Source of the DNA: Petaurus breviceps papuanus
Taxonomy: Eukaryota; Chordata; Mammalia; Diprotodontia; Petauridae
Reading direction: 5' to 3'
NCBI GenBank assembly: GCA_028583685.1
Contig: JAMXIF010001195.1
Span: 16,368,274 to 16,432,273, forward strand
Length of the DNA stretch: 64,000 nucleotides
Part shown: piece by piece, positions 39,701 through 43,967 of the stretch
Layout: each line of letters opens with the position of its first letter
Numbering within the stretch: position 1 is the first letter of the stretch
Position numbers and translations under genes: made by a program
Notes under the pieces: generated by a model
Databases searched by the model: none
Seen by the model: only the letters and a program-made list of their open reading frames with translations
What the model was told of the DNA's origin: nothing

Positions 39701-40081
39701 AATGATTTGTCCATGGTCACAGCTAGTAAGTATGAGGTCACATTTGAACTCGGGTCTTCTTGTTGCTAAGTCCAACACACTGTTCACTGCACCACCTAGC
39801 CACCTGTTTAAAAGGGTTGTTTAAAAAAATACACACACGAGAAAAACTAATCTACTTTTAAATGTATAAAATTATCAAGAATGAGGTAGGTGTTTTGTTT
39901 TGAATGTCTTGTCTTCACCACAGCCTTTTCTCCTTTCAGTTACGAAGCAGAACTGAGTCCTATAGATCAGAAGGCCAATGCATTAAAATTTCAGTTGGAT
40001 AAAAGACCTTTCTTTGAAATGCCTTCGCCTCTGGGTGATGTAGATTTGGATGAGTATGAAGATAATGTGGAGATGTTATGA
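750..40081 (+). CDS. PPP2R3B: PPP2R3B C-terminal coding region (six exons, 5' part outside window)
   Basis: This gene encodes PP2A regulatory subunit B'' beta (PR48/PR70), which binds the PP2A scaffold and catalytic subunits and directs the phosphatase to substrates such as CDC6; the family is calcium-responsive through EF-hands. The joined exons are 750-798, 11945-12034, 12197-12372, 18636-18754, 18832-18938 and 39940-40081, 683 nt, read after two bases as 226 codons plus TGA. Every junction is GT-AG and in phase. Segments such as [56 protein letters not shown] and [17 protein letters not shown] match the human protein as I remember it, and are closer to PPP2R3B than to PPP2R3A. The second EF-hand loop is canonical. 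The N-terminal half lies to the left. The C-terminus (ending DNVEML) differs from the human one, as expected for its variable tail. Confidence 0.97.
799..1139 (+). other. Start of PPP2R3B intron, no recognised element
   Basis: AT-rich intron sequence following the exon donor. No repeat family, ORF or splice-like structure was recognised here. Confidence 0.5.
1140..2560 (-). repeat. Old L1 3' part, antisense
   Basis: The plus strand is the complement of L1 ORF2 and 3' sequence. It has the 'tcatgtggttgttgatag' and 'cttctttTgagaac' stretches, and near 2290-2480 the block with 'ataattttgaagattatagctttgtagt'. This is the 3' side of a minus-strand L1 that continues in pieces to about 9.83 kb, broken by later insertions. 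It includes a CA/C-rich patch near 1328-1362. Confidence 0.75.
2560..2985. other. Unassigned insert within the antisense L1
   Basis: This is more GC-rich than its L1 surroundings. It holds a 67-codon plus-strand ORF (2577-2780) with no domain I recognise. It may be the remnant of another mobile element, but I cannot name a family. Confidence 0.35.
2986..3144 (+). mobile_element. Fold-back hAT-type MITE (copy 1, 5' truncated)
   Basis: The internal arms pair: 'acagaacaaatcc' near 3026 with 'gggatttgttctgtga' near 3049, flanked by 'gactttgactga'-like arms. The 3' end 'ggtttgctacccctg' matches the terminal repeat of the copy at 36466. The left terminal repeat is lost. Confidence 0.75.
3170..3325 (+). 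repeat. tRNA-derived marsupial SINE (MAR1/WSINE1 type) with perfect TSD
   Basis: The head reads 'gggtggctaggtggcacag', followed by 'gtcaggaggacatgggttcaaat', 'gggcaagtcacttaaccccaa' and an A-rich tail. It is flanked by a perfect 14-bp duplication, atctttctgtgctt (3156-3169 and 3326-3339), so the insertion is fairly young. Confidence 0.93.
3340..4050 (-). repeat. Antisense L1, continued
   Basis: The plus strand is the complement of the L1 3' end ('aattgatgggcatctactt', 'cttgctatcacaaaaagtgctg'). It belongs to the same minus-strand L1 as 1140-2560. It holds homopolymer and GGT/G runs near 3766-3783. Confidence 0.7.
4055..4420 (-). repeat. L2 3' end, antisense
   Basis: It begins with the complement of the L2 3' terminus (aaacatttattaagcgccta) and continues through 'ggaatctcacagtctaatg' and 'gaaggaagccagggaaatca', which are typical of the L2 3' half. 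It interrupts the antisense L1. Confidence 0.85.
4421..4537 (-). repeat. Antisense L1 fragment ending in HAL1 target duplication
   Basis: A short continuation of the old antisense L1. Its last 17 bases (4521-4537, catcttttgtcattttt) recur at 7335-7351 and are the target site of the HAL1-type insertion. Confidence 0.75.
5365..5425. repeat. TA/CA microsatellite
   Basis: Alternating 'tatatatatgtatgta', 'tacatatacatata' and 'cacacatatacacaca' blocks inside the HAL1-type 3' region. Confidence 0.9.
5544..6610 (-). pseudogene. LINE ORF1 of the HAL1-type element (broken)
   Basis: This is an ORF1p-like RNA-binding protein, normally about 350 residues. It starts [19 protein letters not shown], the typical L1 ORF1 opening. 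A long heptad coiled coil follows ([31 protein letters not shown], about residues 85-160), then the RRM-like stretch with [16 protein letters not shown], and the C-terminal domain with [29 protein letters not shown] and YPAKLSVMF. An in-frame TAA lies after GREMRTM and a TGA after EIERIH, and a frame change occurs in the C-terminal domain, so it no longer makes full protein. The reading frame still aligns well, which suggests modest age. Confidence 0.85.
7905..8078 (-). repeat. Marsupial tRNA-SINE, antisense
   Basis: Complement of the MAR1/WSINE1-type SINE, with poly(T) on the left, 'ggttaagtgacttgcc', 'gatttgaactcaggtcctcc' and a 'caccacctagccacccc' end. Confidence 0.9.
8554..8774 (+). mobile_element. 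Fold-back hAT-type MITE (copy 2, arm duplicated)
   Basis: Ends 'ttgggtgtgggggaac' and 'cttccccacccctt' resemble the terminal repeats of the 36466 copy. It contains two successive arms of like orientation ('cttttgactgagtccaa', then 'cctttgactgaatccaaac') before the central 'aaaggatttgttct'. The left arm therefore appears twice, the second time as the inverted right arm. Confidence 0.75.
9831..10069. other. Intron, no recognised element
   Basis: AT-rich intron sequence between the antisense L1 and the next L2. I see nothing specific. Confidence 0.4.
10070..10870 (-). repeat. Degraded L2, antisense, split by a THER-type SINE
   Basis: Pieces such as 'agaagggcttaaatgccatg' (10303) and 'ttgttctggcagctgtgtgg' (10527) are the complement of the L2 ORF2 3' half. 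A core-SINE lies between them at about 10360-10515. The plus- and minus-strand ORFs here (85, 125 and 60 codons) are repeat shadows. Confidence 0.65.
10360..10515 (+). repeat. THER/MIR-type SINE
   Basis: Contains 'aatagcaaaccacttccct' and ends 'gtcacaaagaataggacagg' then 'gaacgtctggacgacgacaac'. This is the sense counterpart of the 'gactcttcatgaccc' type SINE seen antisense at 25680. Confidence 0.7.
10871..11204. other. Intron, no recognised element
   Basis: AT-rich with a short A run near 11017. No repeat family or exon-like structure was recognised. Confidence 0.4.
11205..11365 (-). repeat. Marsupial tRNA-SINE, antisense
   Basis: Poly(T) on the left, then 'ggggttaagtaacttgctca', 'ggattcgatcccaggtcat' and 'gagccacctggccgcccc'. 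Imperfect flanks tggataaattt and tggacaaaaattt look like its target duplication. Confidence 0.88.
11588..11620. repeat. (CA)n microsatellite
   Basis: A run of CA dinucleotides with one CG interruption. Confidence 0.95.
11945..12034 (+). CDS. PPP2R3B: PPP2R3B exon 'b'
   Basis: This 90-nt exon encodes [19 protein letters not shown] then [10 protein letters not shown]. The acceptor AAAG|GGGA follows a T-rich tract and the donor is CAG|GTATCT. One base completes the Arg codon opened by the previous exon and two bases remain. Residues are nearly identical to human PR70 in this segment. Confidence 0.96.
12197..12372 (+). CDS. PPP2R3B: PPP2R3B exon 'c' with canonical EF-hand
   Basis: This 176-nt exon, separated from the previous one by only a 162-bp intron, encodes the second EF-hand. 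The 12-residue loop [12 protein letters not shown] (12222-12257) has Asp at loop positions 1, 3 and 5, Gly at 6 and Glu at 12, all the residues needed to bind calcium. The conserved [20 protein letters not shown] and [11 protein letters not shown] follow. The donor is GAAG|GTAATG. Confidence 0.97.
12545..12832 (+). repeat. L2 3' end, sense
   Basis: Pyrimidine-rich L2 ORF2 end followed by the 3' terminus pattern 'attcttagtgcttggcacct' and 'ctgattgattg'. Confidence 0.75.
12833..13519. other. Intron, no recognised element
   Basis: AT-rich intron. A 68-codon plus-strand ORF at 12910-13116 has no flanking splice signals or recognisable domain, and I regard it as chance. Confidence 0.4.
13520..13676 (-). 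repeat. Marsupial tRNA-SINE, antisense, perfect TSD
   Basis: Complement of the MAR1/WSINE1-type SINE ('ggggttaagtgacttgccca' to 'gagcctcgtagccgcccc'). It is flanked by the 12-bp duplication taaataattttt (13508-13519 and 13677-13688). Confidence 0.93.
13860..14105 (-). repeat. MIR/THER core-SINE, antisense
   Basis: Complement of a full-length core-SINE: 'ctgtgctaagcacgttacaa', 'tctccattttacggctgagg', 'aagtgacttgcccaggatca'. Confidence 0.85.
14240..14571 (-). repeat. L2 fragment, antisense (left part of a split copy)
   Basis: The plus strand has 'attgatgagatcactaagtg', 'aggacagagccttgtggtaa' and 'aattaagatatcattg', the complement of L2 ORF2. The alignment breaks at about 14571 and resumes at about 16427, so the material between is a later insertion. 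Confidence 0.75.
14572..15062 (+). mobile_element. 5'-truncated L1, sense
   Basis: Starts in the L1 3' part ('ggtacataaaagtagtggaa'), continues with 'gaactgatgcaaagtgaagt' and 'gagcagagccagaaaaacta', and ends with the L1 3' UTR ('ggctctctgggaaggaaag', 'gttaataaaatgtacttaaa'). It starts where the L2 copy breaks. Confidence 0.8.
15063..15346. other. Intron, no recognised element
   Basis: Mixed-composition sequence between an L1 3' end and a SINE, with nothing recognised. Its right end carries the SINE target copy at 15333-15346. Confidence 0.4.
15347..15482 (+). repeat. Marsupial tRNA-SINE, sense
   Basis: SINE body from 'tggggcagtgaatagagca' to a 13-A tail. It is flanked by near-identical copies aagaaagcacatgg (15333-15346) and aagaaagaacatgg (15484-15497). 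Confidence 0.92.
15483..16010. other. Intron, no recognised element
   Basis: AT-rich. A short TA-rich patch lies near 15971-15990. No repeat or exon recognised. Confidence 0.4.
16017..16400 (+). pseudogene. Possible processed pseudogene of an unidentified mRNA
   Basis: Overlapping plus-strand ORFs of 106 codons (16017-16337) and 81 codons (16132-16377) cover the same stretch. It is rich in Lys and Gln, ends [13 protein letters not shown] and stop, and is followed directly by 'aataaatcattgaaaattaaa', which looks like a poly(A) signal and decayed tail. It sits inside the split L2 beside other insertions. No parent protein recognised; random open frames in A-rich DNA are the alternative. Confidence 0.3.
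16427..16640 (-). repeat. L2 3' end, antisense (right part of split copy)
   Basis: Resumes the L2 alignment broken at 14571: 'agagagagcaggtttagttc', 'gaggttgaaagccagatg', then the L2 3' terminus complement. Confidence 0.7.
16641..16849. other. Intron, no recognised element
   Basis: Short unassigned intron interval. Confidence 0.35.
16850..17100 (-). repeat. THER-type SINE, antisense
   Basis: Complement of the 'catgtctgaatctataaccc' head type with 'ttcttggcaaagatactgg', 'cagagtcacacaggtaccg' and the 'ctgactccagtcctgaagct' end. A C run closes it near 17093-17103. Confidence 0.85.
17101..17502. other. Intron, no recognised element
   Basis: No repeat family, ORF or splice-like structure recognised. 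Confidence 0.35.
17503..17668 (+). repeat. Marsupial tRNA-SINE, sense
   Basis: Head 'gtcgggcgcctggtgacgca', box-like 'gagttcggacagggcctca' and 'gtcacttaaccccaactgc', then an A-rich tail. It is CpG-rich compared with other copies, which suggests a young insertion. Confidence 0.9.
17669..18049. other. Intron, mostly unassigned
   Basis: A weak MIR-like antisense remnant may lie near 17820-17990 ('ctgttacactattcagtta'). Otherwise nothing was recognised. Confidence 0.35.
18050..18315 (+). repeat. MIR, sense
   Basis: MIR order is kept: 'agaacttgaagtcaggaaat', 'accatgggcagcttgcttaa', 'ctataaaatagtggatcata', 'agatcttaaagcattatcta'. Confidence 0.8.
18636..18754 (+). CDS. PPP2R3B: PPP2R3B exon 'd'
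   Basis: This 119-nt exon encodes [20 protein letters not shown], then [20 protein letters not shown], matching human PR70 with few changes. The acceptor follows a strong CCCCCTTCTCTTC tract and TGCAG, and the donor is AGG|GTAAGT. Only 77 bp of intron separate it from the next exon. Confidence 0.97.
18832..18938 (+). CDS. PPP2R3B: PPP2R3B exon 'e'
   Basis: This 107-nt exon encodes [20 protein letters not shown], then [16 protein letters not shown]. It matches the acidic region of human PR70 that follows the EF-hands. The donor is GG|GTAAGA. The next intron is about 21 kb, the largest seen here. Confidence 0.97.
18939..19950. other. Start of the 21-kb PPP2R3B intron, no recognised element
   Basis: About 1 kb of single-copy-looking AT-rich DNA. 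No repeat family or exon recognised. Confidence 0.4.
19951..20321 (-). CDS. Exon-like antisense ORF in PPP2R3B intron (hypothetical)
   Basis: The minus strand has a 35-nt pyrimidine-rich tract and ACTGCAG directly before an open frame of about 122 codons that ends in TAG. The translation is not low-complexity: it includes [35 protein letters not shown] and [16 protein letters not shown] recognise no domain. A second small exon-like piece lies upstream at 20594-20641, but its phase fits only if a GAG acceptor two bases downstream of the CAG is used. It may be a terminal exon of an unknown antisense gene, an old retrocopy fragment, or chance. Confidence 0.3.
20322..21899. other. Intron, mostly unassigned
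   Basis: Holds the 48-nt exon-like minus-strand piece at 20594-20641 ([16 protein letters not shown]). Further short minus-strand open stretches lie near 21060-21140 and 21230-21340, in no single frame. No repeat family was recognised. Confidence 0.35.
21900..23055 (-). repeat. L2, antisense, interrupted at both ends by other elements
   Basis: The plus strand has 'tttatatttgatcctggagg', 'taaaccagggtggagattct', then after a sense L2 insert 'ggtccgggacagaaccttag' and 'ggccattcaatttggtaatt'. It breaks at 23055, where an L1 is inserted, and resumes at about 29503. Confidence 0.82.
22345..22740 (+). repeat. L2 3' end, sense, within the antisense L2
   Basis: 'ctaaattgtaagttccttgg' and 'gcttggcacatagtagatg' then 'taataaatgcttc' are the sense L2 3' terminus. 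Confidence 0.8.
23480..24010 (+). pseudogene. L1 ORF1 remnant
   Basis: Broken frames keep ORF1p-like order: a coiled-coil-type stretch (near 23570-23650), [15 protein letters not shown] at about 23670, then 'agaattcacagatcaacccc' equivalent to the RIHR.P motif. Stops are scattered. Confidence 0.65.
24011..25679 (+). repeat. L1 interior, poorly conserved
   Basis: A G/A-rich stretch between the ORF1 and ORF2 remnants. Short ORFs on both strands (24503-24870) are chance frames in biased sequence. The assignment to L1 is by position, not by direct recognition. Confidence 0.45.
25680..25935 (-). repeat. THER-type SINE, antisense, inside the L1
   Basis: Nearly complete: 'gtcatgtctgattcttcatg', 'tggcaaagatattggagtgg', 'gggattaagtgacttgccca', 'ctccactgtgccacctc' type end. 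Confidence 0.92.
25960..28300 (+). pseudogene. L1 ORF2 remnant with reverse transcriptase motifs
   Basis: Frames broken by stops keep the ORF2 order. Near 27050-27150 is [17 protein letters not shown] followed by a [10 protein letters not shown]-like segment, the L1 'DQVGFIPGMQGWFN' region. At 27633-27644 FADD is kept within [15 protein letters not shown], the catalytic reverse transcriptase motif. At about 28040 [11 protein letters not shown] marks the downstream conserved block. It is non-functional. Confidence 0.82.
27249..27393 (-). repeat. Marsupial tRNA-SINE, antisense, inside L1 ORF2
   Basis: Complement of the MAR1/WSINE1-type SINE, interrupting the reverse transcriptase region. The short repeat tattttttc occurs at both ends (27240-27248 and 27394-27402). 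Confidence 0.9.
28635..28665. repeat. (TA)n microsatellite
   Basis: Short TA run inside the L1 3' part. Confidence 0.85.
29503..29830 (-). repeat. L2, antisense, right part of the copy split by the L1
   Basis: Continues the L2 alignment from 23055: 'gtcattggtaacattgtaag', 'gtttcagtgaagtgatttgt'. Confidence 0.75.
29831..31504. other. Intron, no recognised element
   Basis: About 1.7 kb without recognisable repeats or exon-like ORFs. Confidence 0.4.
31505..31640 (-). repeat. L2 3' end, antisense
   Basis: Complement of the L2 3' terminus: 'catttattaagcacttactg', 'ccctgtgctaagtgcttggg'. Confidence 0.85.
31641..32199. other. GC-richer intron segment, unassigned
   Basis: Two chance-length plus-strand ORFs (31553-31747, 31796-31981). 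Composition is GC-richer than the flanks. It may be a diverged mobile element; no family recognised. Confidence 0.35.
32200..33505 (-). repeat. Long L2, antisense
   Basis: About 1.2 kb of continuous L2 complement, from the 3' terminus (aaacatctattaagcacctg) through 'gtttgatcctgaagataata', 'aatcgctttggtggctgaat', 'aacagtccaggcataaggcg' and 'ttgagaatcatcagcagaga' to 'gagagcaatttctgtggagc'. A SINE interrupts it at about 33257. The minus-strand ORFs here are L2 ORF2 remnants. Confidence 0.9.
33257..33395 (+). repeat. Marsupial tRNA-SINE, sense, inside L2
   Basis: 'gggcagctaggtggcatcag' to 'ccccccctccaaaaagaggc' and a poly(A). It is shortened in the head relative to other copies. Confidence 0.9.
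33530..33640 (-). repeat. Short L2 3' end, antisense
   Basis: 'tttattacacacctggcaca' and 'gtgcttaacactgggagtg' are the complement of the L2 3' terminus. Confidence 0.6.
33641..34229. other. Intron, no recognised element
   Basis: AT-rich, single-copy-looking. Nothing specific recognised. Confidence 0.4.
34230..34335 (+). repeat. L2 3' end, sense
   Basis: 'atctccagtgcctagtacaa' then 'acataataaatgcataatta' resembles a diverged L2 3' terminus. Confidence 0.6.
34336..35174. other. Intron, no recognised element
   Basis: A weak MIR-like antisense remnant may be present at about 34415-34525 ('cagatgtcagaagtgggagt'). Otherwise nothing was recognised. Confidence 0.35.
35175..35440 (+). repeat. MIR, sense
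   Basis: Full-length order: 'agaatgctgggcctggaatc', 'accttgagcaagtcacctca', 'cacctttaaaatgggaataa', 'gcacaatgtttggcatatag'. Confidence 0.85.
35575..35800 (-). repeat. MIR/THER core-SINE, antisense
   Basis: 'catctcatttgatcctcaac', 'gccattttacaaaaaaaaaa', 'gaggcaggatttgaacccag', ending at the 'gactccagggccattgttct' head. Confidence 0.85.
35801..36465. other. Intron, no recognised element
   Basis: AT-rich. Nothing recognised. Confidence 0.4.
36466..36661 (+). mobile_element. Fold-back hAT-type MITE (best copy)
   Basis: A 196-bp element with terminal inverted repeats CAGGGGTGGGGAACCTGCAG and CTGCAGGTTCCCCACCC. It also has internal complementary arms: 'gccttttgacttgagtcc' with 'gaattcagtcaaagggc', and 'agaataaatcc' with 'gggatttattct' around a TTTTATTAAA loop. 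Almost the whole element can fold back. Flanks atagacc and atggacc may be remnants of an 8-bp duplication. It has no coding capacity. Confidence 0.88.
37410..37570 (-). repeat. MIR-like SINE, antisense, inside L2
   Basis: 'aatcatggaatcatagattt', 'aggtccaccgaagtcaccta', 'gtcatacacaggcagtaagt'. Confidence 0.6.
37820..37975 (-). repeat. MIR head, antisense
   Basis: 'aggaacttgcccaaggtcac' to 'tcaccgtgctgcccctgaca'. Confidence 0.65.
38325..38505. other. Non-L2 insert within the sense L2
   Basis: About 180 bp that breaks the L2 alignment. The minus strand contains ATGTAATAAATTAAAC, a poly(A)-signal-like string, and ordinary-looking 3' UTR composition. It could be a retrocopied 3' UTR fragment. 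No parent was recognised and no target duplication was clear. Confidence 0.3.
39575..39815 (-). repeat. MIR/THER core-SINE, antisense
   Basis: 'gcaaaacattttgcaaatat', 'tccccattttataggtgagg', 'catttgaactcgggtcttct', 'ctgcaccacctagccacctg'. It lies 125 bp upstream of the last PPP2R3B exon. Confidence 0.88.
39940..40081 (+). CDS. PPP2R3B: PPP2R3B last coding exon
   Basis: The acceptor is CTTTTCTCCTTTCAG|T. It encodes [20 protein letters not shown], then [20 protein letters not shown] and DNVEML before TGA. The EAELSP, RPFFE and PSPLG blocks match the human PR70 tail, while the last residues are acidic and diverged. Confidence 0.97.
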
Positions 40082-41222
40082 TTATGACCCAACATAGAAA
40101 GACTGCAGCAGGTCTGCTACAACAGAAATGATCAGTGGCTTTGTTTCCAGACAATAATAGTTTTTTGCGGTACAAAATATTATTTAAATACCTTTTAAAG
40201 AAAATGAAGTGCATTTTTATGGAATGATAATTTTATATTTATCCAATATTCAAGCTTGTAAAATAGATATTTATTTCTAGATGGTGCATATTTACTTAAT
40301 TGGAATAATTTTGTGTCTCTAAAGCCTCTGCTATCTTACAAGATGAGTATGCGCCATTCTTTCCAGTTAATACGTAGTACACTGACACCTTGGGGCTGTA
40401 AAGCTGTAGAAAAACTACCCATGACCCAGGAGTGAGAGGTTCCTCATTTGGGATCTCTAGTGCTTTTCCTCCTAAAAGAGGGAAACATGAATTAGCATCT
40501 TAGCAGTAACCTTATACGCCTGGCAAAAATTGAAGACGGATGGTGGTAGTTTTATTTTTAAAAGCTGTCACTGATATACTTTAATTTGAAAACTAAGCAT
40601 CCTGGTGCACACAGGAAAAATTTTAAGTTTTTAAAAACTGGTTTTCCCCTCCTGTTTATGCAGTTGCATAAATCAGGTTTACCTAATTTATGGGTATATA
40701 TCATAAAAGTCCTTTTTAACATCTGAAGTTGGTTAGTATTTATACTCAATATTTTGGCTGGATATTTTTACTCACTAGAGAAGGGATTTTTTTTTCCTTG
40801 GCTTTTTAAAAACATTAATGTTACTTGATCTGTGATGTGCACTAATATGTTGTGGGCATTTAAGGCTTCTATTTCTTCCTCTTTGAAAGGTTAGTTATTG
40901 ACACATTCCATAAATATACAAACAAAAGTGTCACAGCAGCTTGAAATTCTGGCACCTCATCTGCCTGTCTTTATGGCAAGAGAGTGTGTAATAGATGAGA
41001 GATTTTTTGTTTCATAAATCATAAGGTTGTAGTGCCTTGAAATGTACATAACAGTACACAAAAGAATTTGGATATAGAACGTCTTCAGCAAGTTTATTTG
41101 AACGTTTTCATGTAAAATGTACAAAAAGATGTAAAGTTATTTTTGTTTGCTGTGTAGATCAGTTTAAAAATGTTTAAAAATCATGTTTGTATTTTCAAAT
41201 AAAGCATTTAAAGATTTTCATT
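40082..41222 (+). other. PPP2R3B: PPP2R3B 3' UTR
   Basis: A repeat-free AT-rich stretch of about 1.14 kb from the stop codon to just past an AATAAA. No recognisable microRNA or structured element was identified by eye. Confidence 0.85.
41198..41203 (+). terminator. PPP2R3B: Poly(A) signal of PPP2R3B
   Basis: AATAAA followed by a T/G-containing downstream segment ('ttcatgtatccatttgttgt'). Cleavage is expected about 10-25 bases later, near 41.22 kb. Confidence 0.85.
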
Positions 41223-43395
41223 CATGTATCCATTTGTTGTAATATTACCACAGGTATGCCTACATGCAGCAATGTATTTTACTGTTTCTGGACACATCTC
41301 ATAGCTTTACATGGAAATATTAACACTGGGTAGTTTGACACAATTTTGGGGGGAAAACATCTTGGCACCAAAACCAGAATTCACTTTAGTGTCTTGTGGA
41401 AAACCTTAGATGTTAAAACTACGAGATGGTTACTGATTTTTGTTACATTTATGATGATCCTAAATGCAACAAACCAATCTAATTACATAAGGAAAGCATA
41501 TATACTCTGCCACTAACCTCTGGCTTACACTGACTACAGGAGCAAAGAGTTGGCAAATAAAGAAAGCCAAGTAGGAAATGCATGTGAAAGCAAGAGAAAT
41601 AACAGCCCTTGCAACCATTAGCTGACAATGTTCTAAACTCCTTTCAAGCTTTCAAACTATATACTCTCTCACTCCTAACACATCAAAAAAAAAAATCACA
41701 TTTCTCTCAATGTGGTTAAACTTTAAAACCTTGCCAATATTCCTTTGCAACCATGTGGACTTAGAAGACCAGTGTGAGGATAGTTCATGTCACCCTTTCT
41801 GCTGACTTTTTTATTTCAAATAGTACGTAGGAAATGTAAGATTTGGGACCTACTGTTAAGGCCATTTATTTTCCTTAAGGATCTCATCAGATCCTTGAAA
41901 CTTGGAAAAAATACAATGGTCTACTCCCCACATTAACACACATGGTAACTTCAGATAGTACTATTTACTTGTTCGTTAGAAGAGCATCTCTACTAAGGGT
42001 AAACTGCATTTTGGAACCCACCATGATTGATTACTTGCCTGTACTGTTGGCAGGAAACTTAACAGTCACCATCAATTCACAAAAAAAAGTAACTGCCACA
42101 TGACAACTGATCAGATTCATCCAGACCAAACCAATCCACTTATGCAAAAGAATGAAGAATTCTTGCCTGTGCGTCCAATGAGGAAAGGAGAAAAATCTCT
42201 GACCAGAAATATCAAATCGCTCTATCTTCTAAATTTATTCTCCCTATAGTTAAGGCAATGAGTCATATGGTCACTAATCCAGCAGCTGCCTTGTTGCTTT
42301 AAATATGACACAGACACACAGACACACTTTTTTATGGGAGAGGAGGTTGAGGATAGGAACACAATACTTTGGCACAATAAACTAAAGAGATAAAAGACTC
42401 TACAAATGCAGAACACTGTTTTCACACTAACAAAGTATATATAAACTTTTCAACTGTGTATAATAAGCTGCCTCCTCACCACTCCTGGGAGCCATAACAC
42501 AAGAGTGAAACAGAGTCCAATATCTGGAAATATGCAGAGAAGCCCTTAATACAACAAGCAGTCATTCATATTTAAGTGCTTCCAATGTGATAGAGAGCAC
42601 TTCACCAGAGCGTCATAGTCTGGCCTTCCTAGTTCTCCTAAACTTACTTCCAGAATCCATTATCTCATCATATTATACAAATACTCCTTCAACCAATGTA
42701 GATGGCAACCCTTAATAAATAGTCTTTATAAATTACTGTGGCTGAAATAATTCAAATGGGGACCGTATCTTAATTATGAACCCTTCTGGCCTTAGTTAGA
42801 ATGGTCCTTGGGTGACATCCATATATATAGTTCACTAGGCGTATACTCAGACAGTCAAGTCAAGGTAGCTTAAATGTTGTGTTTTTCCCCCCACTGGTCT
42901 GTTATAAGCACCTAGTGTATAATAGGCACTTGATAAGTATTTTATGATGATTATAAAACAACTTAATCACAAAAACATGTCCACCATCACCCATAAGAAC
43001 TGTGGTTTGTTTTTAAAAACAAGAAAGTGCGGAGACAATCATTGTCTTGCCTTTCCATCAAATAAAGGGGAAAAATGTAAATGATTAATAAAATGTGAAA
43101 GAAAAACCAGCTTCCTGAAGAAATCCTTCCAACTGAAATTTCAGGCATAGGTCAGAGCTCTGTCACCTAAAATACATTGTTCTTTTTTGTGTGTGCATGC
43201 TATATAATGTGAGGGTAGAATACAAATCCCTTGAATGCTGTAATGCTTTCTTTCATTTTTGTCTGGTTTATGTTGTTTGTATAAAGATACTAAATAAATA
43301 CTGGTTGAATTAAAACCACCATAAGTTTTCCCATACACAATGGTAAGAAGGCAGATTTCTGGTTTTGTTTTCCTTCAAAAATAATTAATCTACTG
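41223..43395. other. Intergenic interval between the convergent genes
   Basis: About 2.2 kb with no clear repeat. It may include a long 3' UTR of the minus-strand gene, since several TTTATT strings (AATAAA on the minus strand) occur, for example near 41868 and 42233. Confidence 0.45.
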
Positions 43396-43401
43396 TTTAT
43401 T
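43396..43401 (-). terminator. Candidate poly(A) signal of the minus-strand gene
   Basis: AATAAA on the minus strand, about 370 bases beyond the stop codon at 43772. It is the first such hexamer I see after the stop. Use is inferred, not shown. Confidence 0.45.
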
Positions 43402-43771
43402 CATTTAAAGAATGAAAAGAGGAGATAGGAATAGAGAATCTTTCCTTTAGGTTGTCATTTCTGAGTTCCACCTACTGAATTGAAATTTAATAATAATAAC
43501 TGATACCTTATTGTTAAAAAGGGGGCTCTGCTTAATAAATTTGATTTTTGAATAACATTCTTTTAATATAACCAATATCTTCTGTATTTCTTTTTATAAA
43601 TACCCATAAAAACAGTAATACTGTTCCATTTATCACCCATGGTACTGTTCTATCAAGATGTCATTTCAACTTATGTTTTCACTGAAAAAATAAACTTTAG
43701 GCATGGTATGCCTGTACATAAAATAAGCCAAGGTAGGTAAAAGGCTACCCTGGAGTAAATTCTGAGGGAAT

Positions 43772-43967
43772 TTACTTTTCTTTGGACCTGAAACTTCGAG
43801 AGCCCGAAGAGCACAATGGTCCAGGATCCAGTGACAGTCCCACTTCATAAAGTTGCTGTTTCCACTTGTCCACATGAAAGTCTGAAAAAATCAAAATGTT
43901 TTTGTTGCCTCCCCACAAAGGGCAGTTTTTGTTCTTCACCACTTTTTCACCTTTTTCATAAGTTTCC
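43772..43967 (-). CDS. Unidentified gene, terminal exon
   Basis: The acceptor is a T run then GTAG|GGAAAC. It needs two bases from the exon at 44432, giving CA+G. It encodes ETYEKGEKVVKNKNCPLWGG, then NKNILIFSDFHVDKWKQQLY and EVGLSLDPGPLCSSGSRSFR before SKEK and TAA. The other frames stop within a few codons. It has the most folded-looking sequence of the gene. Confidence 0.75.

Noticed and set aside
43666-43875. 69-codon minus-strand ORF overlapping the terminal exon of the unidentified gene
   Set aside because: It is in a different frame from the phase-consistent terminal exon and has a less protein-like sequence.
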